Origin: an uncultured Bacilli bacterium
Lineage (GTDB): Bacteria; Bacillota_I; Bacilli_A; RF39; UBA660
Reading direction: 5' to 3'
Assembly: GCA_947632115.1 (NCBI GenBank)
Contig: CANROB010000002.1
Coordinates: 1 to 64,000, forward strand
Length of the DNA stretch: 64,000 nucleotides
The notes below the pieces were generated by a model. It did not search any database and was not told where the DNA came from. It saw only the letters and a list, made by a program, of their open reading frames with translations. Positions 1-9,507 of this stretch are shown piece by piece. Positions within the stretch are counted from its first letter, which is position 1; each line of letters begins with the position of its first letter. A program made the translations under genes and the position numbers.

Positions 1-16
1 CAATCATAATAAAAAG

Positions 17-60
17 AAGTGTAATATTCAACTACATTTCTGTAATTAATTATTACACTT
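17..60. terminator. Inverted repeat AAGTGTAATA...TATTACACTT, possible terminator of a gene outside the window
   Basis: 10-bp arms at 17-26 and 51-60 followed by TTATAG; 24-nt loop. Confidence 0.4.
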
Positions 61-70
61 TTATAGTACC

Positions 71-102
71 AAAAAGAATGAATTTCAAAATTCATTCTTT
101 TT
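71..102. terminator. Bidirectional intrinsic terminator
   Basis: AAAAAGAATGAATTT/AAATTCATTCTTTTT perfect 15-bp arms, A- and T-rich flanks; overlaps the stop of the minus-strand ATPase. Confidence 0.75.
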
Positions 103-1618
103 ATTTCAGTAAATCTCTTAATTCATCTTTAGATAAGCCATCCATTTCTCCAAAATCAATTCCTGCTAGAATATCATCAATTTCACTTGTTCGATCTGGA
201 AGTTCTTCTTTAGGAGTAGAAGGTTTTAAGACCGTTTTCTTTTCCTCTTTTGGAAGGTCAATATTCAAAGATTTTAAAGCATCCATAAGTTCGTCATCTT
301 CTTTTGGTGCTTCTTTCTTTTCTACTTTAGGAGTAGGAGTTTCTTTTCTCTTTTCCTCTTCTTCTTTTTCTTGCGCTAAGCGAAGAGATTCTTTAAGACC
401 GATAACGGAATCTTTACTAGTATCATCATTTTCAAGATCGATAAGTTTTAATAATTCCTCAACCGTAGTAAGACCTTGTTCTACTTTTTGTAAACCATCT
501 TGTAATAAAGAGGTAACATCTTGGGAATATACGAGATGTCTCAAGTCTTCTTTTCGAAGATTATTGGTAATACCATCTCGAATAACGGTATTGATAAGAA
601 GTACTTCATGAATAGGAATACGTCCTTTATATCCATGGTGACATTTGTCACACCCTTCAGCGGAATATAAATATTCGATATCTTTATGTAAGGCTTGTTT
701 AAATAAATCTTTTTCATACTGGGTAGCCGGTCTTTTTTTACGACATTTATCGCATAACTTACGAGCTAACTTTTGAGCGATGATTCCTTCTAGGGCACTA
801 GCAAGGAGATATCGTTCAACTTCCATATCCAAAAGACGTTCAATCGTATTTAGGGCATCGTTGGTGTGGATAGTAGAGAGAACTAAGTGTCCAGTAATAG
901 AAGCACGAACGGCTATTTTTGCTGTTTCGGTATCACGAATTTCTCCGATCATGATAACGTTTGGGTCCTGACGTAAAATAGAACGAAGAACAGTAGCAAA
1001 GTCTAGACCAATCTCACTATTGGTCTGTACCTGGTTAATTCCTTCAATGTTCATCTCGACTGGGTCCTCAACGGAAATAATATTGGTATCTTCTTTATTT
1101 AATCTTTGTAACATCGCATATACGGTTGTAGATTTACCACTACCAGTAGCTCCGGTTACAAGGATGATTCCATTTGGTAAATTTAATAATTTTAATATTT
1201 TTTGATAGTTAGACTCTGAAAATCCTAGGTTCTCAATACCTGTACCACTTAAACTATAGTCCATGATACGAATAACGATCTTTTCCCCTAAATTGGTTGG
1301 TAGACAAGAAACACGCATATCTAGATTGGTTCCTTGTAAATTGGTTTTAATCGCACCATCCTGTGGTAATCTCGATTCGGTAATATTCATCCCAGAAATA
1401 ATTTTAACACGGGTGATTAGGTTCTTTTGAAAAAGTGCAGGTACTTCTGCATAGTTGATTAAGGCACCGTCGACACGAATACGAATAATCATACTATCTT
1501 TATGGGGATCGAAGTGGATATCGCTCGCTCCTCTTTTGGAAGAATCTAACATGATATCGTTGACGATCTCGACAATTGGTATTTTCTCAAAGTCAAATAC
1601 TCTAAGCATCTTAGTCAA
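101..1618 (-). CDS. GspE/PilB-family type II secretion/type IV pilus assembly ATPase with charged C-terminal extension
   Basis: Walker A GATGSGKST; ASDIHFDP; DPNVIMIGEIRD; tetra-Cys CDKC...CDKC before GRIPIHEVL. Confidence 0.92.
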   Translation of the reverse strand: MTKMLRVFDFEKIPIVEIVNDIMLDSSKRGASDIHFDPHKDSMIIRIRVDGALINYAEVPALFQKNLITRVKIISGMNITESRLPQDGAIKTNLQGTNLDMRVSCLPTNLGEKIVIRIMDYSLSGTGIENLGFSESNYQKILKLLNLPNGIILVTGATGSGKSTTVYAMLQRLNKEDTNIISVEDPVEMNIEGINQVQTNSEIGLDFATVLRSILRQDPNVIMIGEIRDTETAKIAVRASITGHLVLSTIHTNDALNTIERLLDMEVERYLLASALEGIIAQKLARKLCDKCRKKRPATQYEKDLFKQALHKDIEYLYSAEGCDKCHHGYKGRIPIHEVLLINTVIRDGITNNLRKEDLRHLVYSQDVTSLLQDGLQKVEQGLTTVEELLKLIDLENDDTSKDSVIGLKESLRLAQEKEEEEKRKETPTPKVEKKEAPKEDDELMDALKSLNIDLPKEEKKTVLKPSTPKEELPDRTSEIDDILAGIDFGEMDGLSKDELRDLLK

Positions 1619-1720
1619 TCCCTTCTTAGTTTGTTTCTTTTATTCTTTAGGACTAGATTTTATCCTGAATATATTATATAATAATCTTGTGTTAAATACA
1701 ATACAAGGAGTGACAATTCT

Positions 1721-2263
1721 ATGAAAAAAAATGTCCACTTAAGTAATCGTGGGTTTCTTCTTATGGAGACATTATTGGTCTCTTTAACCATAGCAGGAGT
1801 GCTAGTTTATATCTTTGTTCAGTACTCTTCTATAGGAAATTCCTATACTAGGTTATATCGCTATAATACGGTAAATGATATTTATCAAGTAGATGCGATG
1901 AAAAGATACTTAGTTGCGAATGCTCCAACGACTTTTTATCAAGAATTAGATGCTGGTACGGTTGAAAATTTGACATCAAAAGCGCTTGGTAGTCTTTGGA
2001 ACTCTCTTTTGTCCGATTTAGGAGTAACTGGCTTTTACATGGTAAAAGTAACGGATGGTATGACATCTGAAGCGTTTACAGACTTAAAAGAAAAGATTAT
2101 TACTATCGATAGTTCTTTTCGTCCTTTTATGAATACCGTTTCTCTTCCTAAAAAGAAAGAAGATGATGGGGGAACACTCTATCAAATATTTGTCAAGTAT
2201 GGAACAGATCCTGCCTTGACTCGTTTCGCATCTGCTAGTTTCCAATTGAAGGAAGGTGCTTAG
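1721..2263 (+). CDS. Prepilin-like protein
   Basis: Type IV prepilin N-terminus RGFLLMETLLVSLTIAGVLVYIF. Confidence 0.75.
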   Translation: MKKNVHLSNRGFLLMETLLVSLTIAGVLVYIFVQYSSIGNSYTRLYRYNTVNDIYQVDAMKRYLVANAPTTFYQELDAGTVENLTSKALGSLWNSLLSDLGVTGFYMVKVTDGMTSEAFTDLKEKIITIDSSFRPFMNTVSLPKKKEDDGGTLYQIFVKYGTDPALTRFASASFQLKEGA

Positions 2264-2266
2264 AAC

Positions 2267-2785
2267 ATGAAAAATCAAAAAGGATTTACGATTATTGAAC
2301 TTTTGACCTCTTTCACACTTGCGACTGTAGTACTTGTTTTTCTTTTTAATATTCTAGTAATTGTTAAAGAAAATTATTTAAATACGTCTATTAAAAGTGA
2401 ACTTGTGCTTCAACAGTCTCTTTTAAGCGACCAATTAAACTATGATGCGATGGAATATACCCTTGTTTCCGCAACGGGAAGTGGAGGAAATTATACCTTT
2501 ACTTTTCGGAATGATAGTGGTGCCCAAATTCAAAAAACATTAAAAGTAACCAGTAATTCCATTTCCTATTCCGGGAGTGGAAATGAATTTTACTATCAAT
2601 TAGTAGAAGAGGCAAGCCCTACGATTCAAGTGAAAAAAGTAAATAAACAAACACAAGGTGGAAATTATTCTTATTTAACGATTGATATTTCCATTACTTC
2701 TTCACTTTTTGAAAACCAAGATTTTGGGGTAAAGGCTGTTTATCTTTATAATACAGCTGGTTCTAATGTAACCCTTAGTGCCTAA
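2267..2785 (+). CDS. Prepilin-like protein
   Basis: KGFTIIELLTSFTLATVVLVFL type IV pilin methylation motif. Confidence 0.85.
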   Translation: MKNQKGFTIIELLTSFTLATVVLVFLFNILVIVKENYLNTSIKSELVLQQSLLSDQLNYDAMEYTLVSATGSGGNYTFTFRNDSGAQIQKTLKVTSNSISYSGSGNEFYYQLVEEASPTIQVKKVNKQTQGGNYSYLTIDISITSSLFENQDFGVKAVYLYNTAGSNVTLSA

Positions 2786-2809
2786 CAACAAAATGTTCTG
2801 CTACTATTC

Positions 2810-3670
2810 TTAGTAAAGGAAAAAAAGTAGGCTTGCTGAAAATACACCATGGATAATTCTTGTAAGAAGATAAGGAAAATAGGAAATCTGCCAGTTAGCT
2901 AGAATTCCATAAGTTTGCAAATGAACACTAAACCCTCCAAAGGAAAGTAAGAAACAAGATAAGACGGCTACCATTTTAGGAGAGATATTTAATGTAGTGA
3001 GATAGTGCAAGCCTTGACTTAGTTCTAAGGTGAAGTTCGTGATGTGGTTTGGGATAATAGCGTTTACAACGAAGAAAAAGACAATGACTCCTAGAATAAA
3101 TAAAAGGTTTTCCATCGCTTGATGAATAGAGGAGGAAAATATTTCAAAGAAACTTTTTGAATTCTTGGAAGTTTCTTTTTTGGTTTGTTTTGTGGGAGAA
3201 TGAAACCGAAAGCAAATTCCTAGAAAGAAATTGCCGAGATAATGGGAAAAAAGAACCAAAAGGGGACGAGTAGAAATCATGGATAAAATAAAAAGTGGGT
3301 TAGAAAAATGCGAAAAAAGAAGAATGTGAAAAGCTTCTTCCTTGGATAAGAGATTTTCTTCTTCTAAATTTTTGGCATATCCCGCACTAGAAGGGAATCC
3401 GGATATCATACTCATAAAGAAAAGATAACTTCCATTTTCTGAGATGTGAAATAATCTTTTTACCAAAGGCCCTAGATATTTTTTAATCCAATCGAAGAAT
3501 CCATATTGAATAAAAAAGGGAGAAAGCACCAAAAAAGGAAATAAACTAGGAAATACTTTCGTCTCAAAAAGAGAAAGTGCTGTAAGGATTTGATCTTTTA
3601 CATCACTAGATTTCATTAAGATACCTACTAAAAAAATGGCTAATAAACAAGGACTTATTTTCTTTTTCAT
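2810..3670 (-). CDS. YlbJ-like (nucleoside-recognition/Gate domain) integral membrane protein
   Basis: Multi-TM; FPSLFPFLVLSPFFIQYG and SGFPSSAGYAKNL motifs typical of YlbJ family. Confidence 0.7.
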   Translation of the reverse strand: MKKKISPCLLAIFLVGILMKSSDVKDQILTALSLFETKVFPSLFPFLVLSPFFIQYGFFDWIKKYLGPLVKRLFHISENGSYLFFMSMISGFPSSAGYAKNLEEENLLSKEEAFHILLFSHFSNPLFILSMISTRPLLVLFSHYLGNFFLGICFRFHSPTKQTKKETSKNSKSFFEIFSSSIHQAMENLLFILGVIVFFFVVNAIIPNHITNFTLELSQGLHYLTTLNISPKMVAVLSCFLLSFGGFSVHLQTYGILANWQISYFPYLLTRIIHGVFSASLLFFLY

Positions 3671-3699
3671 AGTTTATTCTATTGCTTTGAAAAATAAAT

Positions 3700-3728
3700 T
3701 TGACAAATAACGAAAAAAATGTTAGTAT
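3700..3728 (+). promoter_or_regulatory. Sigma-A-type promoter for 3761 CDS
   Basis: TTGACA (3700-3705), N17, TAGTAT (3723-3728). Confidence 0.65.
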
Positions 3729-3760
3729 ATACGCTGTCTTTGAAAGAAGGGGGAAATATT

Positions 3761-5044
3761 ATGAAGGAAATGTTAGAAAAAGTTCGTTCTGAAGCAGGAA
3801 CGATTACAGTAAATAATGGGGCTACATTTTTTGGAAAGAAAAGAAATTATAACCTAATAACAAAGGAAAACATCCTAAAAATTACCATTGGAGCTTCTAT
3901 CATTGCTACTTTGATAGGATGTGGAGCTAATAAAGCTTCTCAGGATGAAACAGATACTCCTGAAGTAGTTACTGTAGAAACTACGGATGGGGTAGAAGAG
4001 TTAACAGAGGAAGAAGAAGACCAATTTGAATTTGCTTTTCCTGCTGATTTACTAGCGAAAGGGTTAGGATCTATTTCTGTTACGAATAACATGAAGACTC
4101 CAGAAGAAGTCATGAAAGAGTTAGATCAAAAATTAGGAGAAACCTATACAGGCCCTACTTATACACCAAAAGAAGGTGGCTCTACTTGGGTAAGTGAAGA
4201 AGATTACCAAGAAGCTGTTGCTGCTGGTATAGAAGATGCTAAAGAGGGCACAGAAAAAGTAACCATTACAGGAAACTCTTATCTTGCTCCTGATGGAAGT
4301 GCTTGGACAAGTAAAGCAGAGTATGATAAATATGTTGCTGGTCAAGCTGGAGAAGTAACTGTTTCTGTAGATTCTGGATATCTTGCTCCTGATGGAAGTG
4401 CTTGGGAGAGTGAAGCAGAGTATCAAAAATGGCTTCAATCTAATAATGGTACTGTAGTTACTCCAGGACCTGGTGGAATCGTAGAAGAAGGAGACGGTTA
4501 TCGTGCTCCTGATGGAACGTACTGGGAAAGTAGACAAGAATGGTTAGATTATCGTAATGGGGACCATTATGATGATGACTATTATGACGATTATTACGAT
4601 GACTACTATGATGACTATGAAGAAGACCGTATCCCATCTCATGTAAAAGATGAATACGGCGGATATTATAGTGATGGATACTACCATGTCAATGGAGATA
4701 TCTATGCCTCTAAAGAAGATTATATTAATGAGTTAAAATACAATGAGGAAAATCATGATGATTATGTAGAAGACAACACTACGTCTCATACGAAAGATGA
4801 GTACGGTGGATATTATGAAGATGGATATTATCATGTAAACGGAGAAATTTACGTTTCCAAAGAAGATTATGTAGAACAATTAAATGCTAATCAAAATACA
4901 GATTCTTCTCAAGTGGTAGAGGACTATCAATATGAAGATAATTCCAATTTCTTTGTTGATCCAGAGGGTAATACTTGGTCAAGTGAAATAGAATACAATA
5001 TGTATATGGATACACTTGCTACTGAAAACGGATATGCTAAATAA
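3761..5044 (+). CDS. Putative lipoprotein with APDG-type acidic repeats
   Basis: Start moved to ATG 3761 behind AAGAAGGGGG; lipobox TLIGC; repeats LAPDGSAWxSxAEY, RAPDGTYWESRQEW; Asp/Tyr-rich tract. Confidence 0.8.
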   Translation: MKEMLEKVRSEAGTITVNNGATFFGKKRNYNLITKENILKITIGASIIATLIGCGANKASQDETDTPEVVTVETTDGVEELTEEEEDQFEFAFPADLLAKGLGSISVTNNMKTPEEVMKELDQKLGETYTGPTYTPKEGGSTWVSEEDYQEAVAAGIEDAKEGTEKVTITGNSYLAPDGSAWTSKAEYDKYVAGQAGEVTVSVDSGYLAPDGSAWESEAEYQKWLQSNNGTVVTPGPGGIVEEGDGYRAPDGTYWESRQEWLDYRNGDHYDDDYYDDYYDDYYDDYEEDRIPSHVKDEYGGYYSDGYYHVNGDIYASKEDYINELKYNEENHDDYVEDNTTSHTKDEYGGYYEDGYYHVNGEIYVSKEDYVEQLNANQNTDSSQVVEDYQYEDNSNFFVDPEGNTWSSEIEYNMYMDTLATENGYAK

Positions 5045-5070
5045 AAGGTCTTTTGACCTTTTATTTTTTT
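5043..5070 (+). terminator. Intrinsic terminator
   Basis: AAAAGGTC TTTT GACCTTTT then T-rich tract. Confidence 0.8.
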
Positions 5071-5144
5071 TATATTTTAAACGCACCCCTTTATTTGGCC
5101 TATTGACCTTTTTTTGTAATTGAAATGTTATCGCGTAAAAAAAG

Positions 5145-5173
5145 TTGACTATTTTGACAAAAAAATATATACT
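5145..5173 (+). promoter_or_regulatory. Sigma-A-type promoter for 5242 CDS
   Basis: TTGACT, N17, TATACT. Confidence 0.6.
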
Positions 5174-5241
5174 TTTAATAGTAGGATTAGTAATCATAGA
5201 AAGAACTAAATTCATAATATAGCGAAAGAAAGGAATTTTTT

Positions 5242-6789
5242 ATGAAACAAGATTTAGATAAAATATTAGGAAATATAAAGGTAAATAATGATATTGTAAG
5301 AACAAACAATGCAGCCCTTTCTGATTTGCTTTCTGTTCGTAATAAAAAAAAGAAAAGAATTGTTATTCAAACAAGGGAAGCGGTTCTTTTAGGTGCATCA
5401 GCAATCTCTTTTGCTGCGGCTTTAGCAGGTTGTGCGGCAAATGCCAAAGTAGAAGATCCAGTTGTTGAAAATACTGAACAAGCTACTACCGAGGATATGA
5501 CAGATGTATCAGAAGATGTATCTGAAGAAGAATTTAAATTTGAATTACCTGCAGATTCTCTAGATACCCAATTAGGACAAGTAGATATTACCAATGATAT
5601 GAAAACACCAGAAGAGGTTGTAGAAGAGTTAAATGAACAATATGGAGAAACCTATACAGGACCTACTTATACCCCAGAAGAAGGTGGCTCTACTTGGGTA
5701 AGTGAAGAAGAATACCAAGAGGCAGTTGATGCTGGTATAGCAGATGCTCCTGTAGGGACGGAAACAGTAACTATTACCGGAGATGTTTTTGTTGCTCCTG
5801 ATGGAAGTGCTTGGGAAAGTGAAGCAGAATATAATGCTTATATGGCTGGGCAAACAGGGGAAACGGTTATTTCCGTAGAATCTGGTTTTACTGCTCCCGA
5901 TGGTACTATTTGGGAAAATGAAGAGGAGTATAACCGATTTGTACAATCCAATAATGGTACGGTAGTTACCCCAGGAAATGGTGAAATCATAGAAGAAGGA
6001 GAAGGTTTTCATGCTCCTGATGGAACCTATTGGGAAAGTGAAGAAGAATATTACTCTTACATGGATGGTCTAGAGGAAGATTTTTATGATGAGTATGATG
6101 ATGACTATGATGATTATGATTATGATTCTCATGACACAGATGAGTATGGTGGCTATTATAAAGATGGATACTATTGGGTAGATGGAGATGCTTATCAATC
6201 TCGTCAAGATTATTTAGACCTTCAAGGAGAATATCAAGATTCTTATGATGATTCTTATGATAACTCTACAGAAGTTTCTGATTATTATCAAGCTCCTGAT
6301 GGAACCTATTGGTCTTCTGAAGAAGATTATCGTGCTTCTTTAAATGATGAAGTATCTGTAAATAGTGCGACAGTTCAATCTGAAGAAGAACAAGTATCAG
6401 AGACAGATGACTTTTATCAAGCTCCTGATGGAACCTATTGGTCAAATGAAGATGAATATAATTGGTATATTAATTCCCAGGTTTCAGAAGCTTCTTATGA
6501 AGAAGATTTAGCGGTTGCTAGTATAGCTACGGAGGATGCTCCTGTTATCGAAGATAATGCCACTACCTTTGAAGAGAGCATAGATGAGGACATCGATGAT
6601 ACTTTCGAGGAAAGTGAAGAAGAGGAAATCACTACAACGGAAGAAGAGGAATTACAAGATTTAGGAGATAATATCGAAGAGTTCTTCACGGCTCCGGATG
6701 GTACAGTGTGGGCAAGTGAAGAGGAATATCACCTTTACATGGATTCTTTACAAGCTAGTGAAGATTTAGAAGAGGGAAAAACCTTATAA
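5242..6789 (+). CDS. Putative lipoprotein with APDG-type acidic repeats (paralogue of 3761 CDS)
   Basis: Lipobox ALAGC; many copies of [YF]xAPDG[ST]xWxSExEY. Confidence 0.82.
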   Translation: MKQDLDKILGNIKVNNDIVRTNNAALSDLLSVRNKKKKRIVIQTREAVLLGASAISFAAALAGCAANAKVEDPVVENTEQATTEDMTDVSEDVSEEEFKFELPADSLDTQLGQVDITNDMKTPEEVVEELNEQYGETYTGPTYTPEEGGSTWVSEEEYQEAVDAGIADAPVGTETVTITGDVFVAPDGSAWESEAEYNAYMAGQTGETVISVESGFTAPDGTIWENEEEYNRFVQSNNGTVVTPGNGEIIEEGEGFHAPDGTYWESEEEYYSYMDGLEEDFYDEYDDDYDDYDYDSHDTDEYGGYYKDGYYWVDGDAYQSRQDYLDLQGEYQDSYDDSYDNSTEVSDYYQAPDGTYWSSEEDYRASLNDEVSVNSATVQSEEEQVSETDDFYQAPDGTYWSNEDEYNWYINSQVSEASYEEDLAVASIATEDAPVIEDNATTFEESIDEDIDDTFEESEEEEITTTEEEELQDLGDNIEEFFTAPDGTVWASEEEYHLYMDSLQASEDLEEGKTL

Positions 6790-6793
6790 AAGT

Positions 6794-6821
6794 AAAATCA
6801 AGAGTCACTTCTTGATTTTTT
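6794..6821 (+). terminator. Intrinsic terminator
   Basis: AAAATCAAGA/TCTTGATTTT stem, T tract. Confidence 0.75.
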
Positions 6822-6883
6822 ATTGTTTAAAAAGAAAATATGTGGTATGATAATAATGATGATAGTAACCATAAGGAGATAGT

Positions 6884-7117
6884 ATGAATAAGATAAAGTT
6901 TGTGAACTTCCGTGCCTTTGTTACTAGTAGGGCGTCTTTAGCGGGAATCAAAAAAGAACACAGTATGAGGGAAGTATTCGCTGGCATGTGGCCCTTAACT
7001 GTTCTTACAAAAGATGGGTTTGCAGGATATCAAAAATTGCAAGAAGAGAGTTTACGGTATCAAGTCCGTAAGTCCTTTGCGAGTGTTCTTCAAAAAGAAG
7101 AGGAAAAAGTACGATAG
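6884..7117 (+). CDS. Small hypothetical protein (77 aa)
   Basis: RBS AAGGAG before ATG; same strand and 8 bp from the next CDS. Confidence 0.55.
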   Translation: MNKIKFVNFRAFVTSRASLAGIKKEHSMREVFAGMWPLTVLTKDGFAGYQKLQEESLRYQVRKSFASVLQKEEEKVR

Positions 7118-7125
7118 GAGGATCT

Positions 7126-7383
7126 ATGAGTCAGAGTAAAAAAATTGCATATTCTATTATTATTTTAGGATTAGGAGCGATTGCTGTTCTTTCTTTTGAT
7201 CCAAAGGATATGCGAACAAGTGCTTTTAATTTTGGAAATAAGGAATATTATGAAGATGAAGATGGTCAACTTTGGGTAGATAGAGAAAACTATGATGCTT
7301 TAGAGGAAAATTCAAATTATTATCAAGCTCCGGATGGAACCATTTGGCAAAATGAGTATCGCTATTTAGAGTCACAAAGATAA
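7126..7383 (+). CDS. Small membrane-anchored APDG-repeat protein (85 aa)
   Basis: N-terminal TM; YYEDEDGQLWVDRENY and YYQAPDGTIWQNEYRY. Confidence 0.7.
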   Translation: MSQSKKIAYSIIILGLGAIAVLSFDPKDMRTSAFNFGNKEYYEDEDGQLWVDRENYDALEENSNYYQAPDGTIWQNEYRYLESQR

Positions 7384-7412
7384 TTTTTATCTTTTTTTAG
7401 TGGAGAAACAAA

Positions 7413-8411
7413 ATGAAAAAAATTTTACGCTTTCTTAAAAAACACGCGATTTTTCTAATCATTTATTCGCTACTTCTTCTTTCCATTATTTTTCCATTAC
7501 CTTATTATATTGACGCACCAGGAGGATTAATTGATGTTACCAATCGAATTGAGATAGAGGGAGAGTATCCAAGTAAGGGAAGTTTTAATTTAGCTTATGT
7601 TTCAGAGTATGAGGCGAATCTTCCCATGCTCTTGCTTTCTTTTCTTCTTCCTAGTTGGGATTTATATCCTAAGAATACGGATACGACAACAGTGGAAACA
7701 TATGAAGATACTTTAATTCGTGACCGTCTTTGGTTAGAACAAGCCTATGCAGATGCCGTCATTTTAGCGTATCAAAAGGCGAATAAGGAAGTAACGATTA
7801 CTAGTAGCCAAGTTTTTGTCCTTTATATTGCAGAGGGCGCTAAAACCGATTTAAAAATGGGAGATCAAATTTTATCTGTGGATGGCAAAGAAGTTTCCTC
7901 TATTCAAGAATTTAGTTCCATCATTCAGTCTAAAGAGACTAATAGTACGGTAAAGATTTCGGTTTTACGGGATAAAAATACCTATGAGAGAACAGCCCAA
8001 GTACTAGAGGTGGATGGTGTGAAACTAATTGGTATTGTTCCTTCTCTTTTAAGGAAATATCAAACAGACCCAGATATAAAACTTTATTATGATGATTCTG
8101 AATCAGGCCCTAGTGGAGGGCTCATGGTAGCGCTTGCTATTTATAATTCTTTAGTAGAAGAGGATATTACTCATGGACTTACGATTGCGGGAACAGGAAC
8201 CATTGATGCCGAAGGTACAGTAGGAGAAATTGGTGGCGTTGCTTATAAATTAAAGGGATCCTCTAAAAAGGCGGATATCTTTTTTGTTCCATCTGGAGAG
8301 AATTACGAAGAAGCAATTGCCTTACAAAAGAAAAAAGGGTATGATATCAAAATTGTTCCGGTATCTACCTTTGAAGAGGCACTAGAATATTTAGAAAAGA
8401 TAGGAGAATGA
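7413..8411 (+). CDS. YlbL-like PDZ-domain S16 (Lon-type) peptidase
   Basis: N-terminal TM, LPYYIDAPGG, PDZ-like segment, catalytic-type GPSGGLMVAL and downstream Lys region. Confidence 0.85.
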   Translation: MKKILRFLKKHAIFLIIYSLLLLSIIFPLPYYIDAPGGLIDVTNRIEIEGEYPSKGSFNLAYVSEYEANLPMLLLSFLLPSWDLYPKNTDTTTVETYEDTLIRDRLWLEQAYADAVILAYQKANKEVTITSSQVFVLYIAEGAKTDLKMGDQILSVDGKEVSSIQEFSSIIQSKETNSTVKISVLRDKNTYERTAQVLEVDGVKLIGIVPSLLRKYQTDPDIKLYYDDSESGPSGGLMVALAIYNSLVEEDITHGLTIAGTGTIDAEGTVGEIGGVAYKLKGSSKKADIFFVPSGENYEEAIALQKKKGYDIKIVPVSTFEEALEYLEKIGE

Positions 8412-8464
8412 TTTGCATTCCTTCTTTTTTTATGCTAGAATAATTGTAACTGAGGGGGATTGTT

Positions 8465-9442
8465 ATGAAAATAAATAAACAAGGTCTTGGTAACTTACCA
8501 GAAACAAAAAAAAGAACATTACAAAATTTCGGGAAAAAAGCGGTAACACTTACTGCTTCAAGTGCTTTAGCGTTATCTCTTTTATTAGTTCCAGCAACAC
8601 CAGTTATGGCAAAAGATTATGCTTACGTTCCTTATAATGCCGAATGGGGAAATAAAGAAGTAGATCATGAACTAGAAATACGTATTAGTGCTTCTGGATT
8701 GGGAGTAGTTGATAAAGAGGAAGCGAATGCAGAACTTTTAGAAGCCATTTATGATTGTTTAGGAAAGAAAAAAGTTCAAAATTCTAAATATAATTTAATT
8801 ACTTTTAAACTCGTTTATGCTTATCCAAATGCAACACCATCTATCGATAAAAATTCTTTTGAATTTTATCGCAAGAGACTTTCTTCTCTACGTCCTTTTA
8901 CGAGAGCAAAAGCAACGCTTAGGGTAAATGTATTTATGTCTCCAGAAGGACAAATTTGGGTAGATGAAGATACTTATAGAGATTATGCTGATGATAATTT
9001 AATTATCTATCAATGTAGTGATGGAACACTTGCTCATTCTTATGAAGAATATAGAGATTGGGAAGCTGAATTAGCGTACCATCCTCACGGACCAAATTAT
9101 CCATTTTATCCAGAGTGCGCAAAAACCCTTGCTGAAGTTGGTTATACAGAACTAGGAAGTAATGGAACGGTTTGGAGAGATCAAGCAATGCTAGAGGAAT
9201 ATCTTACTTGGAGAGAATTCCCAACTGCTCGTATGAAAGATGGCCTTTATATGGGAAATCTAGGAACTGCTATTAGTTTCGAAGAATATGCCAGAATTTA
9301 TAATGCGGGTTATTTTGTAGGAGCAGGAGTAAAAAAATCAGAACTATATTACGGAGCTTATGGATTCCTTTATTCTAGTCCTGAGAAAGCAATGGCTTCT
9401 ATGGATGCTTTAAATAGTTATCAAAAATCTATTCAGAAGTAA
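8465..9442 (+). CDS. Secreted protein with divergent APDG-like repeats
   Basis: Signal peptide-like TASSALALSLLLVPATPVMAK; MSPEGQIWVDEDTYRDY, QCSDGTLAHSYEEY. Confidence 0.65.
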   Translation: MKINKQGLGNLPETKKRTLQNFGKKAVTLTASSALALSLLLVPATPVMAKDYAYVPYNAEWGNKEVDHELEIRISASGLGVVDKEEANAELLEAIYDCLGKKKVQNSKYNLITFKLVYAYPNATPSIDKNSFEFYRKRLSSLRPFTRAKATLRVNVFMSPEGQIWVDEDTYRDYADDNLIIYQCSDGTLAHSYEEYRDWEAELAYHPHGPNYPFYPECAKTLAEVGYTELGSNGTVWRDQAMLEEYLTWREFPTARMKDGLYMGNLGTAISFEEYARIYNAGYFVGAGVKKSELYYGAYGFLYSSPEKAMASMDALNSYQKSIQK

Positions 9443-9457
9443 AAATAGTTTTTTAAG

Positions 9458-9482
9458 AAAATAGACTTTCGTCTATTTTTTT
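9458..9482 (+). terminator. Intrinsic terminator
   Basis: AAAATAGAC TTTC GTCTATTTT T tract. Confidence 0.8.
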
Positions 9483-9507
9483 TGATATAATAACTCTAGG
9501 TGGTTTT

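Noticed and set aside
78-611. ORF 78-611 (+), Ser/Phe-rich
   Set aside because: Antisense to the GspE/PilB-like ATPase gene, which has unmistakable motifs.
4133-6012. Antisense ORFs (4133-4537, 5367-5594, 5629-6012 minus) with Ser/Phe-rich translations
   Set aside because: They are shadow ORFs opposite the repetitive APDG genes; no RBS, low-complexity composition.
4280-6730. CRISPR-like direct repeats (recurrent GCTCCTGATGGAA)
   Set aside because: Repeats are in coding phase with conserved protein motif and variable spacing; they reflect protein repeats, not an array.
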